Assembly (NCBI RefSeq): GCF_042453785.1
Contig: NC_091671.1
Span: 32,627,001 to 32,691,000 of the forward strand
Direction: 5' to 3'
Origin: Malus domestica
Taxonomy: Eukaryota; Streptophyta; Magnoliopsida; Rosales; Rosaceae
DNA length: 64,000 nucleotides
The stretch's first letter is position 1, and each line of letters starts with the position of its first letter. The translations under genes and the position numbers were made by a program. Positions 22,648 through 37,360 of this stretch are shown in pieces. Below the pieces are notes generated by a model. The model made no database searches. It had not been told where the DNA came from and saw only the letters and a program-made list of their open reading frames with translations.

Positions 22648-25600
22648 ATGCTCGACCCCATGGACCTGCTCCGATCCAATCTCTCCCGGGTACGGATCCC
22701 GGAACCCACCAACCGCATCTACAAGCAAGAATGCTGCATCTCTTTCGACACTCCGGTAACCAATTTCCCTCTCACTCACTTTATCTACTTCAAGCTTTTG
22801 AATTTGCTTTCGTTTTTCTGTTCAATTTTCTCGAGCTTTCTCGCTCGCCAAACAGAGGATTGCTATGTTTGCTTGTCTTCTGTTTGGCTGCTGAGAAAGT
22901 ATAGGAAACAACAGGAAGCTGCTATAGCTCCGTTACTAATACGACTGCTTTAATTTTGCTGCACATAGATGATTTTTATGGCTTATCAATTTTGTTTGTT
23001 TCAAGTTGTTTTTGTGCAATTTCCACTTTTTATCCCTTTTGTCATAGTGTGGATGCCGAAAAACTGAACCCAAGGAAAGCATGGTTGGTGAAGATTTCTG
23101 TATGTTTGTAAAAGCAAATACCGAAAACTTAGCACGAAACTAATTCTTAGGGTTCATTTACCTGGCTTCTTGTGTAATGAATAGTGTTTGGTGTTAGTGT
23201 GTCGTCATTGAATTTTTGTCCTATAATTGTTGAAAAGATCTTTGTTGTATCAGGAATTCAATTAAATATTTTTTTTTCCATTTTTTGTTTACTTTGTGGG
23301 TTTGTTTTCTCTAATGGCGATCCCATGATGATTTTCAGAGATCAGAAGGTGGTTTGTTTGTGGATATGAACACATTTCTTGCTTTTGGGAAGGATTGTGT
23401 GGGCTGGAACTACGAAAAAACTGGAAATCCAGTTTATTTGCATATAAGGCAAACTAAAGTGTTGGTTCCTGAAGATAGGCCTTTGAAGAAACCAACACTC
23501 ATGGCTATAGGTAATTTTAATCAAAATGATCTATAACTATGTGGTATTGGAAATTACTGAGTTTGGATGATGTATTTATGCAATCTGTGCTATTTGGAGG
23601 CACCATTATGCATGTTGGATGAATTATCCTGATTTGATAGTATTTAGACTACAATGCAATCAGCATACGTGTAGTCACCAGACAGTAGGAGTTTCTTACA
23701 GTTCTCACTGAAACGAAATGAATGCGTATAATATCCAAAGAAGAGGAAAGAACCTGATCTCTCTTTCTTAATATCAAAGCAAATAATCTATGTTGGCTAG
23801 GAACACACAAATAAGTTAATGTTTGCCACTGAATCTTCTTTATATTTAAAGAACTGTTCTCTCTCTCTCTCTCTGCTTTCTAGTATGGTAGTGCTGAGTC
23901 CTATTTCCAAACTATGCGAGCCGAGAATGTTTTGTTGAGGTTAATAGACAAGATACAAATTTATGGATCTTTCCGTAGTACATACCACTACAATTTGTAC
24001 CTGTATTATTTTTTGTGGTTGCTACATCATCATGTTTTTAGCGGTCATATTGCTGAAGCCTCAGATGTTCTAGCTATAGCTCTACAATGTTCGATGGTTA
24101 TAGTGCTGTGTACTAGTAGTGCATGTTCTACTGTGGTGAAACAAATTTTAATCTGTGGTATGAATCGTATGATTTGTAGGTGTCGATGGGGGATTTGATA
24201 ACAATGAACCTGAATATGAAGAAACGCACAGTATAGTCCTATTGCCTGATTATGTAACTCTTCCATTCCCATCTGTCGAATTACCAGAGAAGGTGCTCAT
24301 TCTTTTGTATTTGTTTTAGATTATTATTGAAGTGAAATTAAAAAAGAGAGCAAATAGGGAAGCTTACGATTTTTTCTACAGGTAAGATTGGCAGTTGATG
24401 CTATTTTATTGGCTGAGGGTGCTGAGAGGAAAGAACAACTTGCAGCATGGACAGCTGAGAAGAAGCAAGTTAGTGCTTATGCAACGAATTTGCAGCAGAT
24501 TGACAATGGTATTATTATTCCTTCATCTGGCTGGAAATGTTGCAAGTGTGATAAAAGGGAAAATCTTTGGTTAAATCTAACTGATGGAATGATCCTCTGT
24601 GGGAGAAAAAATTGGGATGGAACTGGTGGCAACAACCATGCCATTGAACACTATAAGGAGACGGGCTATCCTCTTGCTGTAAAGCTGGGGACAATTACAG
24701 CTGATCTGGAAGGAGCAGGTAATGCTGCCTTGTGTTGTTAAAATCTCTGCAATTACTTATTCTATTTGTAGTCACGTGCTTGTGTTTATGAGTACATTTA
24801 AGTTATGCATTTTATGTGGCGCATGTTCATGAATGGATAACATGATGTTTAGCAGACAAATCCCGGCAAACATGACCTAATAGTTGATTCTTTCGAATGA
24901 ATAAGTTTGTCTTACATGTATTGATTGCTAATGATAACTAACATGTTGTGGCAGCTCAGATGTTTTTTCATACCCAGAGGATGATAGTGTATTAGACCCG
25001 CTTTTAGCGCAACATCTGGCATTTTTTGGCATTGATTTCTCATCGTTACAGAAGGTTAGTTTCATCTTTCTTGAAATGTGCTCATGACCTACTAATTTTG
25101 GTTTCAAGCACGGCTCCTTTATTCTTAACATTTGCTAAAATATGTTTTTAACAGATAGTTTAACTATTATTTTTCTATTAGTTGAATTAAATCATTATGT
25201 GGCATTCTTATATATCAATTTTGGAATGATGTAATAATTGTCAAATTATGTACAAGTTAATTTTCTTTGCAAAGATTGAAATAAAACATGTGGTACTGTA
25301 TTTTTACACATATATTTGAATAAAGTTGTATCTCTTTATGAATAAAATTTCAGTTTGTTGTGAGTTAGGGATATGTTTTAGATACGATTGAAGACAATAA
25401 TAATTTTCTAGCGGGATAACAAAACTTGTGAAATGTTTGATTGGGTAAAAAATTATGTTTGATAATACATTGAGGTATGAAAGAGCTAAAGATCATCTTT
25501 TAAGGTGAAGGAATCTGTTGCATGTGAGTAATCTAATTATTTAGAATACAGTAATGATATCGTACATTCTAAAGGAATCTGTTGCATATGAGTAATCTAA

Positions 25601-28600
25601 TTATTTTGAATACAGTAATGATATCATACGTTCTGTAACAAATACAGAAGATTTCTGGACTCTAGCTCGTTGAACAGGTCTTGAAGTTTTCTCCTTTGGT
25701 TGCATTTCTGTTTTGCACAATATAGTCAGCACTCTCCGAACAGGGGATTGATCACCTATTCCTCTTACCTTTGGTTAAAGCACTCCCTTGGTGGACCGCT
25801 TGGTTAAAGAGTATGGTCAATCGTGAATATTTTCAATGAAAACCAGATGTCTCTTGACTTCTGATTTTTTTTGGAAGTTCAGTATTTTGTTTCCCTGAAA
25901 TTTTTTAACATTCCAAATGTTTGCTTGGAAATTATGCATTTGGATTGCTGTAATTTTATTAATATTATTCTGTCAGTGTAAAATTTGATAGAATAACTGA
26001 TACCACCTTGTTTTCAGACAGAAATGACAACTGCCGAAAGAGAGCTTGACCAGAATACCAATTTTGACTGGAACCGGATTCAAGAAAGTGGACAGGAAGT
26101 CGAACCGATATTTGGACCCGGTTACACTGGACTTGTGAATCTTGGAAACAGGTATATTTGGTACCTTTGGAGTGTTCTCAAGACATTGTATCTATTAGAG
26201 CTGTCTTGATTTCTCATTTTGTTTTATTGCAGCTGCTATATGGCAGCGACTATGCAAGTCGTGTTTTCAACGCACTCTTTCTATTCCGGGTAAGTTTACA
26301 CTTTATATTATTTAGTTTCAATGAAAAGAAATCAATCTAGAAGCTAAATGTTTCGTACTGGTTAATATTTTGTTATTACATTTGATCAGATACTTCAAGA
26401 ATCAAAGTTTGAAAATGGCTTTTGAGAAAGCACCAGCTGACCCCACTGTAGACCTGAACATGCAGTTGTAAGTAGTTAGCGGATTCTTAGTGTTGATTCT
26501 ATATGCATTCCTTTCATCTTTTGTGGTTAACTATATGTTCCTATTCACGATAAGAAAGCTAAGCTGTGTTACTTGTTAATGTGAGTCTTGTGTTCAACAT
26601 TAATTGCTTTACACATTGGTGTAAACACAAGTGTCTGCAAGTGTAGTTCTGTTTACTTCTGCAAGTAGTTTTTCCCCCCTTTTCCTTGGCCTATCCTTCT
26701 AGGAAAATTAAGTTGAGTCATAAAAACAGGCTTAGGAAGGAATTTTCTGTCCTATGTACTAAAGACTTGTGTCTTATATGGCAGAACAAAGTTGGCACAT
26801 GGTTTGCTGTCTGGTAAATACTCTGTTCCTGTAACCGAGGTATGTTTGTTTTAGTAAAATGGGTTATTTGATTTGATGGTTTCTGATCCTGCTTGATGGT
26901 GGCTGAGATTTCTTATATGTTGCCCAGGAAAAAGATCATACAAATGCTGCTGCCCCTACAACAAAATCAGTAAGCTCTCTCTGGATAAGCATCCGCACTC
27001 TAAGTGGCCTGCCTTACTTATCTATGCTTATGCATTGTTAATGTTTTGGTCTTCCAGTGTAAATTTGAACTTAATATGCAAGTGATTTGTTTCGTGTTCA
27101 CCTTTATACTGAATCTTGATGAGACTACTGTATCCATATTTCCCAATACTTCTATCAAGACACAATTTCCCAATAGTCCCTCAATTTTCTATACTTATAA
27201 AAATTAATGAAAGGACATCCTTCCCCCGTTTAGTAGAATATGCAAGGTTCGTTCAGTGATTTCCTTTTGACTTGTTCTGTATCTCGTGTTTCTGTGCACC
27301 TTGTAATAAATATTAGAAACAGGAAGGCATACCCCCTCGTATGTTTAAAGCAGTTATAGCTGCCAGCCATCCGGAATTTTCCTCCATGAGACAACAGGTA
27401 CATTCACCATCTCTTATGATCTATCTCAAAAGATTTGCAATTTTTTACAGAAGTCTTTTTTTATTATTTTTTTATTTTTTAAATCCTTAAAAGAAGATGT
27501 GTGGTTTTTTTTATGTGTATTGTCTTATTTAATATAGAAATTTGAAGTTGAAAAGCTCTCTGTGTGTCTCTCTATCATATGCCACTAGGAGAACCTTCTT
27601 TGATCATCTCACATATGATTTTTACTGCTATCATTGTTCGCTCTTTAATTTAAATTATTGAAAACCAAATATTGTTTAGGATGCCTTGGAGTTCTTCCTT
27701 CATTTTCTTGACCAAGTTGAACGAGTTCATTCTGGAAGACCTGAGGTGGATCCTGCTAGGAGCTTTAAGTTTGGCATTGAAGATCGTATTATGTGTTCAT
27801 CTGGGAAAGTTGCTTACCATAGAAGGCTCGACTACATTCTCTCATTAAACATTCCACTTCATGCAGCCACTAATAAAGGTGAGTTTCTTCTTGGGCCACT
27901 ATTGATGCTGAAATATGTTTCCAAAAGCTGATAATCTTGTTTTCTTCTTTCTTTGAAAATTCAGAAGAACTTGAAGCATTTCAGAAATTGAAAGCTGAAA
28001 AGATTACGGAAGGCAAGGAAGTGTAAGTTCATATGGTTTCAAATTCACTATCATGTTTTCACTTTTAATCTCCTTGCACACTTTGAACTAAGAGTGGTGA
28101 GTTCTTCCAGATCCAGTGATGAGATTGTACGTCCAAGGGTTCCTCTAGAAGCATGCCTTGCAAACTTTTCATCTCCAGAAGAAATACAGGATTTTTACAG
28201 CACTGCCTTGAAGGCCAAGACAACTGCTGTGAAGTAAGCTTTCTGATTGCTGGTATCAAACTATTATTAGATGATATTATTTTGTCTGCTGAAGGCTGAT
28301 TGATGGACAAGAATGCATGTGGAGGACTTGAAGTAATTTGGAGAAAGAAAATGATGGAGCTGTCCACTAATTTATGATGAAAAAACCTTTTAAATATAAA
28401 TATGGACCGAGTAACTAACAAGTAAAATGGCAGGCATGTTATTCACAAACTTGCCATATGCAGGTCAGGGTTTTTTTACCTTGGACATTTGTCTTGGGTG
28501 TTTTCAACAGTAGACCATTTGTTTAGGAAGGAAAATTGGTTAACGTTCCACTACAGAGTTAAGATGTTCTTTTATCATGTATTTCTGAACTGGTAACCTG

Positions 28601-30408
28601 CATGTCTTAGATAATCCTGATGTCTATTGGTAAAAAATTATTTCCTCCCTTAAATTTATTTCAATGCACTGCAGGAGTACAGGTCTAACTTCATTCCCCG
28701 ATTATCTGGTGTTGCACATGCGAAAGTTTGTAATGGAAGTGGGCTGGGTGCCAAAAAAACTTGGTATGTTTAGCTGGGTTCCTGAATTCTTATGCATTAA
28801 TACTGTTGGGTTTTTATAGTCATTGTTTATTGTATCTGTCTATGCAGATGTGTATATAGATGTTCCTGATATCATCGATATCAGTCACATGCGGAGCAAG
28901 GGACTCCAACCTGGTGAAGAGTTGTTGCCGGAGGGTGGTATGTGGTGCAAATTTTCTTTTCCCAATGTCTTGTAGAATTCTTTTTTTGGAGAAATTGTAA
29001 AAGCTTTTCAATGTTGCCTGTTCATATGTTCGTTCTTAGACATTTCCTTAAGACTATTTATTGTGGAAATTTTCACCCAATTTGTAATGCATTTCAGTGG
29101 CACCTTCCTTGTGTTATCATCCAAATTAAACCCAAGTCGTCTCATATTTCAAAGTCTGTGAAGTAGCAGGCAAACAAAATTGTTTTTTTTTAAACCAAAG
29201 GCAAACAAAATTGTTAAAATGATGTTTTTAGCATCTAATTGCATTATGTTCCTTTGACATGTTCTTTGCTAATTGAGTTTAGAAAATGTGCCAGCATCAG
29301 GAGAGAGTTCCTTTTGCATTTTTGGTCGTGTATGGTATATGCGTACATGTGCTTGTGTAATATAAAATAATGTTGTGTGCTTGTGAATTATGTGTTGACT
29401 ACACTATTCCATTTCAGGAGAAGAGGAGGAACCGAATAAGCCTGTCGCCAACGAGAGTATTGTTTCCCAGCTTGTTTCAATGGGTTTCAACCATTTACAC
29501 TGTCAGAAAGCTGCCATTAATACGTCGAATGCCGGAGTGGAAGAGGCAATGAATTGGCTACTTTCTCACATGGATGATGCAGGTAATGCAACAAGGTTCT
29601 TCTTGCCAGGATAGTTCTTTCATCTCGGAAAGTAGCATCTTTTTAGTAAGAGTTAGCAGCTTTGTTGTGCGCCGAGTTATGTTTAGGGAACTAAATGATA
29701 CTGACACCCGCTTCCTTTTCCAGATATAGATACTCCTATTTCTCAAGGAGGACAGTGTGTGGTTGACCAATCAAAAGTGGATATGTTGATTTCATTTGGT
29801 TTTCAAGAAGACATTGCTCGGAAGGCACTGAAAGCATCGGTAAAACTTTTTAGGAGCTCCTTTTTCTTTCTAGAATAGGCAGCTGCTTGTGTATTTGTTT
29901 AACTACTGAAGATTTTGGCAACCTTTGCTTATCTTTAAATTACGTATATTTGACAGGGTGGTGACATCGAGAAAGCCACAGATTGGATATTCAACAATCC
30001 TGATGCTTCTGTTTCATCGGACATGGATGCGACGACATCTGATGGTGCACCTACTGCGATTGATGCTGGACTGCCTGATGGAGCAGGGAGTAAGTATCTT
30101 ATCCCACTTCTTACAGATGTATATGCATGATGCATATATGATACGCGTGTGTTGAACAGTACTTAGATGAATATATCCGATGTGTTCAATTTTAGGTTTT
30201 TATAACTGTTGTCGCTTGGGTCTGTGCAGGATATAGACTCATGGGAATTGTAAGCCACATCGGAACATCTACTCAATGTGGTCATTACGTTGCGCACATC
30301 TTAAAAGATGGCAGATGGGTTATTTTCAATGACAGCAAAGTTGGAGCTTCCGTTAATCCTCCCAAGGACATGGGATACCTTTACTTCTTTGAGAGACTTA
30401 ACAGCTGA
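22648..30408 (+). CDS. UBP14: Ubiquitin carboxyl-terminal hydrolase 14 (USP5/IsoT orthologue)
   Basis: Twenty exons: 22648-22755, 23339-23510, 24180-24292, 24382-24718, 24960-25054, 26018-26151, 26233-26289, 26390-26467, 26785-26839, 26928-26969, 27323-27397, 27680-27878, 27965-28022, 28111-28233, 28675-28763, 28848-28937, 29418-29582, 29724-29839, 29957-30089, 30230-30408. The frame is continuous throughout, giving 805 residues, close to the usual family length. Domains in order: an N-terminal variant UBP finger; the zf-UBP finger at about 180-250 (C184, C187, C204, H217, H221 in [13 protein letters not shown]...[10 protein letters not shown]); the peptidase C19 Cys box GLVNLGNSCYMAA with nucleophile C321; two UBA domains at about 620-660 and 675-720 inserted in the catalytic domain; and the His box CGHYVAHI (H765) with FNDSK (N780/D781). 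Known role of the family: disassembly of unanchored polyubiquitin chains in cytosol and nucleus, recycling ubiquitin. All catalytic residues are present, so the gene looks intact. Confidence 0.96.
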
Positions 30409-32454
30409 GTCGAGAGACGCCACATTTGTCGACATTGGAGGATGAGATCGGAGATGTTCGAAGTTGGAAAAGTGGCGGTGCAGAAATTTGTGGAAACTCC
30501 GTAATCTGCCAGTATGCTGCTGGGGGATGGTGTTTGAATTTGCTACATAGATTCATGCCATTTGCTTGCTGAGGTTCCGATTTCAGATTTAGCGGACCTT
30601 GCTCGTTTCTTCTTTTAAACATATTCAAGTTCTCCTTATACTTTCTTAAGAATTTTTTTATGAACAATAATAACATTTAAAAGGACCGTCTTGAAGGGGT
30701 CATTAAGTAGGTTTTTTATTTTTTATTTTATTTGGTACATAATTATTTTTTATATATATTTCTAAGAGAACTAATGAAAAGGGCATACATAAAAAACCTT
30801 TTAAAACAAAAAAAATCTAATGAAATTTTATTAATAATAATAAAAAAAAGGGTGATTTTTTCAAATTAAGTTGAACTTCATAGCATAAGCATTGCAGTTT
30901 CTCATTCTTGTTTGTATTTCTGAGCTCGAGGTTGAGTTGGCGTGCTTCTTATATGAGCCGAGCCCGAGCGAGCTTAAAAATTTTGAGACCGATGCATAGC
31001 TCAAGTTGTTTAGAGCTTTTGGTTTCGTTGTGTAAAAAATTTTACAACTTGGCAATGCATGGCAATAATAGAATATATGTTAAGCGTAAACAATGGAACT
31101 CAATTTTAATACACACTAGTTTCAGATGGTAAACACAAATTTTGTTTTACTCGTGTGGATGCTTTCTTGGGGACCAAGGCAAGTGTGAAATTGGGCTGGG
31201 TTCGGACGAGTTATAACTAAAAAAAACTCACTTGTTCGGGTTTAAAGTCGAGTTGAACATGGACAGGTTCGGATTGGCCCAACCCAAGTTGCACCTCTAA
31301 GTGTGAACACTCGCTCTTGATCCAAGGCGGAATTGCACATTGGACCAGGCTCCGAGTCAAGAATGCATGTTGGTGCGTGATCCTAGCCTAGAATGAATGC
31401 TTGCTGAAGCTGTACCCTGGGCATGAGCCCCTCCACTGATCGCTTGATGATCTGCTTGCTCTTACCTTCTCTGCCGCCGGACAGGTTTCACATCGTCTAC
31501 CGCTTCTTTCCCGGGCGTCTGCGGAATGCCAATTCCTGCTTCTTGTTCCCCGGACTTGGATGTCCAAAATCAATGTTTTGAACGAGGTTGATCTGCGTGA
31601 GGAATCGGTTGAGCATCCTGGTCTGCTCAGTGCCGACGTGGAACTTGCAACTGGATAGAGGTCTTTTGAATGGACGAACCTAACAGTGGCCGCGTCACTT
31701 GTAGTGTCGATAGGTATGGCTTAAAGTACAGAGAGGGTTGTGTAGTTGATTGTACTCTCCCACTTTTGTTCATCTATATATTCTTGTTCCTAGTAATCTT
31801 TCGATACGAGACCGATATACAACTTTTCATCGAAGTCTCCAACTGGTACCACATTCACGTTTTTCCAGCCTACCGTACAAGGCAAATACTGCGAGAACGA
31901 GGTCAGATGATTGACTTGGTCAACACCATCAGATGGATGGCATGGCACCTTCTCTAAAGGAAATTTTTTTTTTTTTTTTTTTTTTTGGCACGAATTCCTC
32001 CTTTGGAGTGCTGGTTTTGTAATATAAAACATGAATTGTATTTCTGGATTGTATTTTGTAATCGTATTCGACGTTCTTTTATTCATATCTGGTTTCTCCG
32101 CTACTTAAATTGATGAAAATTGAATTATTAGGAGACTATATATGTTAGTTCATACCGAAAATAGGGACCAAAATGCAAATTGAGTCGAACCACAAAGATG
32201 AAAAGTGTAAATTGGCCAAAAAAAAAACTAAAAATGTAATAATACAATGACAAGGTCATACAACATAAGGAATGCAGGAGAGTTGTAGAAAACCCATTAT
32301 TCCTCTCCACTATAATATTGAATGAATCCTGCTCTCTCTCTCTCTCTCTCTCTCTGTCAAAATTTTCTAAAAGGAAATATATTCTTTTTTTTTTTTTTTT
32401 TTAAATTTTACGGGTTTAGTAACGAGAATAAAAGAAAAAGAAAAATGGAACCTT
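30409..32454. other. Intergenic DNA between convergent UBP14 and ABC1K genes
   Basis: It contains the presumed 3' UTR of UBP14 (to roughly 30670), poly-T runs at about 31967-31986 and 32384-32401, and a (CT)n microsatellite near 32333-32355. A minus-strand frame near 31490-31655 reads like coding remnant (FHVGTEQTRMLNRFLTQINL, then NIDFGHPSPGNKKQ) but ends in stops and is unrecognised; it may be repeat-derived. No intact gene is seen. Confidence 0.4.
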
Positions 32455-35400
32455 TTACGGGGCCATGAGTCCTTCAAGGGTGTAAATGAGGGACTCTGCC
32501 CAGTCAGCCTTAAAGAGCAATGTCTGTAATGTTTGCATCACATCGTATTCTGGATCAAGCTTCCGCTGCCACCCCTAGACACAAAACAAGAGAGTTTCAA
32601 TGAACGTGTAAATTTTAACTCGTTGGCATTCATATAACGCCGATGACATAGAATAGCCTAAACATGGAAGACAATGGTCAAACATGCCTCTGCTTTCTCC
32701 AACTCTATAGATTTTTAATAACTGCATCAGATTCCAAGTTTAATCGAGTATTGTTCTTTGATTTTAAACTTTCGTATGTGAGGGTGTGTGACTTTCATGC
32801 AGATGTTAAAGGAAGAAGCGCGTTACCTCAAGAACCAAAGTGGTCACCATCACTGTGCAAACATTGCCATCAATTCGAACTTTATGCCGCTGAACTTGCT
32901 CAAGCAATTGATGCATGCAGTCAGCAGCATGGATGATGTCTCCTTCTGGGGAGTACCAGATTTTAAAAGATTTTTCTACTTCCTGTTAGAGAAATGCACA
33001 CATAAAGTTAAAAGTGACTATGATCTATCTGAACCTCTATACAAACATTTAAATTAAGGAATCTATGCAGAACTCAAATACCCAATTTGATAGGAAAAAG
33101 AAAATGGGACGACTTCAAGAATCGAGGTACTAAGGACATGCTTACGTTTGCATCTTTTTACACACGACTCATGGGCACAGTTTTGGTTAAGGCCTCAGAG
33201 TCTAATTTGAAACTTGGATGACACCTTGACAAACTTAAAGGTAACAGTTTACAACACATAATAGTCATTTGCTATATATTATCATCGGTAAATTATGGCC
33301 AGTTGCGGCATGCCTGAACGGAGAAAATACTTTGTCCAACAAGAATAACTTTTGAATTACCCCGTCATCAATGTCACAATAGGATAAGAAATCCTTCACA
33401 GTTTTCATGCTCTTGAGATATAAAAGTACGATATATGTTAACTGTGCAGGCTGAAAGACTTGACTGCACAGTAAGTTTGAGCCAACAACAAAATTACTTC
33501 TGCAATTATTGAATAATCTACAGAAACTCCAGCCACATGTCGTAATTGGTTCTCCAGGAATATATTCATGTTAAAAAGATGAAATGCACAAAGTTCGACG
33601 CTATTGTGAACAAAAAGTTACGTAGTTTAAATTATGTTGAACCAGTCATTCATATTCATGCAAATTACGAAGATAACGTAGCTTGTAAGTGATAAAATAT
33701 GGCCAACAGCCTTTAAGCCAAGTTGTATCTCCTACCCCTTAAGAATGAGAACGGACTGTTGTGGTCTTATCATTTTTCAGAAACTTTAAAATAAACATTT
33801 TGGTTAAACAAGATCAAAAGGTGACCATGAACTTTGAATTAAAAATATATCTTTCGATTTGGTGTGAAGTTTTTTAGCTAAGATGCAAAAGTGACAAGTG
33901 TAAAATTGTTTTGAATTGCAAAAACTAACAATTTCTTTTCAAACGAAAAAGATTGGCAGCGATGCATTACCTCAATGAAAGCCCTTGGATTTGGGCAGTC
34001 TTGCTGTCCAGATAATCTCAGAGTGCGCTCTGCAACAGTTCGACCATCTTTAAGGGCTACAGCCTTGAAGAATTCGACTAAATTCAGTTGATCTCTCTTA
34101 GAAAGTTCGGCAGTCATCCCCACATCAAGGAAAACAACATGAGGCCTCAATCTACATAGTTGTTTACTTGGTAACTTGCAACGGGATACTCTGACAAGAA
34201 TATTCCCAGGATGCATGTCAGCATGGATAAAATTATCAACCTGGAAGAAAAAGTACACGTCTTAGCGTTTACTTAAAGGATGAGAACTTTCAAATTCAAG
34301 CTACTAGCTTCTACCGTCAACAAATCACCTCTAACTGTTCTACAAGAATTATGTTGATTACTAGGTACTACAAGCCTCACTTTTTCACTTTAAATAGAAA
34401 TTTATTTACTGGGCCGGCTCTTAAAAAGGCATACATACTGCAAATAGATTGATACATGCAATGTAGTGAAAAAAAACATAAATTTCCACTAGCCTATGGT
34501 ATATGTTCTGAATGGTATGCTTTAACAAACATTCAATCAGTTCATGTCCTATCATTGCCGGTTCGTGCAGATATTGTTATTGGTCAGTTACATTTTCGAG
34601 ACTGGTTATGGGTAGAACATAAAGAAACCTGTAAACCAAGATGATGGATTAACATAAACAAACACAAGTTAAAAGGATTGAAAGAAAAAGGAAAAAATAA
34701 CGAGCAGAACATAGTAAATTTTACCAGAAGCATCTTCAACAGAGCATGGGACCCGATGTGAGCAAGGGCATTTTTAATTGGTTCATTTCCTTCCAGCTCA
34801 TCAACATAGTGCATAACACTTTGGCCCTGTTCATAAGTTTCCACTAAAACGGATGGGTGCACCAGGGGATATAGAGGCCTCGGAAATGAGACATCCTTCC
34901 ATCTTCGGAAATTATAGATAAAACGACTCAAATGTGCAGCTTCCCTTGACAGATCAACTTGTGACATCATGTAAACGGCAAATTGCTGAATGCTTTCATC
35001 CAATCTCAACGACTTCAAATAAGGGATTAACCTTGAAATTTTGGCTACACAATGAATAATCACGAAGTCCCTCCTAATTGCCTCACCAACACCGGGATGT
35101 CTAACCTTGACAGCGACAACCCTGGGCTTGATCTGCTGACCCGGGTATCTGTATTTGAGTACAGCTTGATGGACTTGAGCAACACTTCCTGATGCCACAG
35201 GTTCCTCATCAAATTTTTCAAAAATTTCAGGCAGCCTTCGACCAAACGCCTTCTCAATACTTTTTTGGGTGAAGTAAAAACTATGCGCTGGAGCACGTGT
35301 GTGAAGTTCTGAAAGTTCACTGCACAAATCTCTTGGGAAGAGATCTGGTCTTGCAGCAGCCCATTGACCCCATTTTATGAATGCCGGGCCAGCCTTTTCC

Positions 35401-36074
35401 AGGGTAAGATGGAGTACACGAAGCCATATTCTCCTATACCGACGGCCAAGGGACTTTGCAAAAGGTGCCATAGTAATACAGGGTGAGAACAAAATTGCTA
35501 GATAAATTGCTCTGATAAACAAGATAATACACTCCACAAGTGCAAACACAAGTGAGGTTAAATAAATATGTCCATCTTGGGCATGAAGATAAAGAGTGTC
35601 TTTTGTTGGGAGGCCTTCTGCTTCTGCACATGTTCTCTGTGTCCGAGCAAACTCTCCAATTACAAAGGCAATAACACCAGGAGCTACTAAATTTGAGCGT
35701 GTCAAAGACAAGCTCACTGCACGCGCAATTTGACCAATTGGCGGTAAAGTTGGGCCCCTATAGGAACATAACTGAGAAAGCTTTTTCCAAGCAAATTGAG
35801 CATGGTGAGAAACTCTGGTTCTTGACGATAGGGTATATAAGTTCCTAGAACCACTGCTCCTTAACAACTCATCTCTTGCTTTATGTAACATAAACGGGGA
35901 CTGCCCTCTTAAACAATGCATATACCTCGGAAACAATCTGCATAGGGTGTAAGGAGCTTCAACTGAGTGATACACCTTGTTACTTGCAACTTCTACGTAT
36001 CCAGTTCGCTGATCTTGAAGAAAGGATCTTACACCCCTCCTTACATTTCCATAGGCCAAAAATCTGCATATCAT
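32455..36074 (-). CDS. ABC1/UbiB-family atypical protein kinase (ADCK2-like)
   Basis: Exons on the minus strand are 34725-36074, 33971-34240, 32827-32982 and 32455-32574, all phase 0, giving 631 residues from the ATG at 36074. The frame stays open further 5' to 36302, but that part looks like translated leader. An alternative is an intron ending at the AG near 36067 with an upstream start exon. Family hallmarks: the KxGQ-type motif KWGQ at 234-237; the variant Ala-loop VASGSVAQVH; VAVKVRHPGV with the ATP-site Lys; HADMHPGN at 456-463; and the metal-binding LDVG at 488-491, where canonical kinases have DFG. A hydrophobic segment before the KWGQ block (FALVECIILFIRAIYLAILF) may be a membrane anchor. 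UbiB kinases act in mitochondria or plastids on prenyl-lipid (ubiquinone or plastoquinone) metabolism. Organelle and substrate here are inferred from the family only. Confidence 0.88.
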
Positions 36075-37360
36075 AAAATCTCTTTCATACATAACCAGTC
36101 CACTTAAGCTATAAAACCGAAAATACAACAGAAAATGAAAACAAGACAAAGATGCTACTCCAGCATGAAAATTATGCAGACTTTTGTCGGATATTTTAGA
36201 ATTTCGACTCGATAAAACAATGAAAAAGCACAAAAATTTTGAGAACCCAATGCTCCCATCACTTCTCTGAAACCAAAAGATTTGAATAGCCCTCTGATCC
36301 ATGCTTATTGGGAATCAATTGTATACATATCAATTATGTGTATGTGTGTGTATATATATATATTTATATTTATTATTCTGCAAAAGAATTATTAACTCAG
36401 CCACAACAGAAGCATAAGTTCAACCAATTCGAATATATGAACAAATAAAATAAACACAGTTGAGCTCGAAGGACCTGTTTGGGATTGCTTCTAAAAACGA
36501 AAAAGACTATTGATTTCCATTTGTTCTTTTTCCCTCAGTTTTCTCAGCTACCAAACAAAACGCAAGAATTCAAGGAGAACATTCAAACAGACGAAAGATC
36601 GAAACTTTGACAAGGAAACCGACCTGGACATGGTGATTGAGCTCGTGACGGTTGCACTCCAGGAAACGCAGGTGGCGCAGTTGTTCAGTCGCCGGCATTT
36701 CTATTAAAACGACGGCTCATAAACAATCATCGGCGTCCGGCGTTCCCCGGCCATCTGCCGCCGCGGACGGTGATGATTGGGAGGCGCATGGTGGTGGTTC
36801 TTACACGTGTCGGCGTTCCGGCGACTGAGAAGTTTGTGGTTTTTGTTTGTTTATTCTATTTTGGTTAAGTGGACGAGGATGGTTGGAACTTTGGAAGGTC
36901 GATCTGGCTCTGGCGTCGCAGGAGAAAGAAAGAGCTGAGCTTTTTGTACGGAGTGTCTCAGCTTGGAAAGAACGCCGTCTTCTCTCTTGGTCGGGTACTT
37001 TTATGGGCTTTACTTATCACAACTTTATCACAAACGACCCAAACTGTTCAATCCATTCTTCCATTTACTCAACTTCCCACTTTATCATCATCAAAACTAT
37101 GTATGTATGTATGTATGTATGTATGTATGTAGATGTATGTAGATGTATATGTATATGTATGTATGTTTACAACTTTCTATCCTCATTAGATATTACGTGC
37201 TCCTTTTAAGGTCTGGAATAGATCTGACATTTTGGACCCGACCCGACCTGATTCGATCCGTTAATATTAGTATTTGGGTAGATGCTTAACGGGTCGGATC
37301 GTTAACGGATGAACCCGTTAACCATCCGTTAAATAACGGGTCACTTTGGGTCAACCTATT
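36075..37360. other. Upstream region of ABC1K gene with TGTA/TATG microsatellite
   Basis: 36075-36740 probably holds the ABC1K leader and promoter. A (TATG)n/(TGTA)n microsatellite lies at about 37098-37166. From about 37215 begins a repeat rich in CGGGT/AACCC motifs (GACCCGACCCGACC, AACGGGTC), into which the following LTR element inserted; it resumes at 40945. Confidence 0.45.

Noticed and set aside
23914-24198. 94-codon frame within the second UBP14 intron
   Set aside because: It overlaps an intron defined by consistent splice phase and contains no recognisable domain.
36075-36302. N-terminal extension of the ABC1K frame to the ATG at 36302
   Set aside because: The extra 76 residues are hydrophobic and low in similarity to the family, and an AG acceptor and leader-like sequence lie near 36067. 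The later ATG at 36074 was used.
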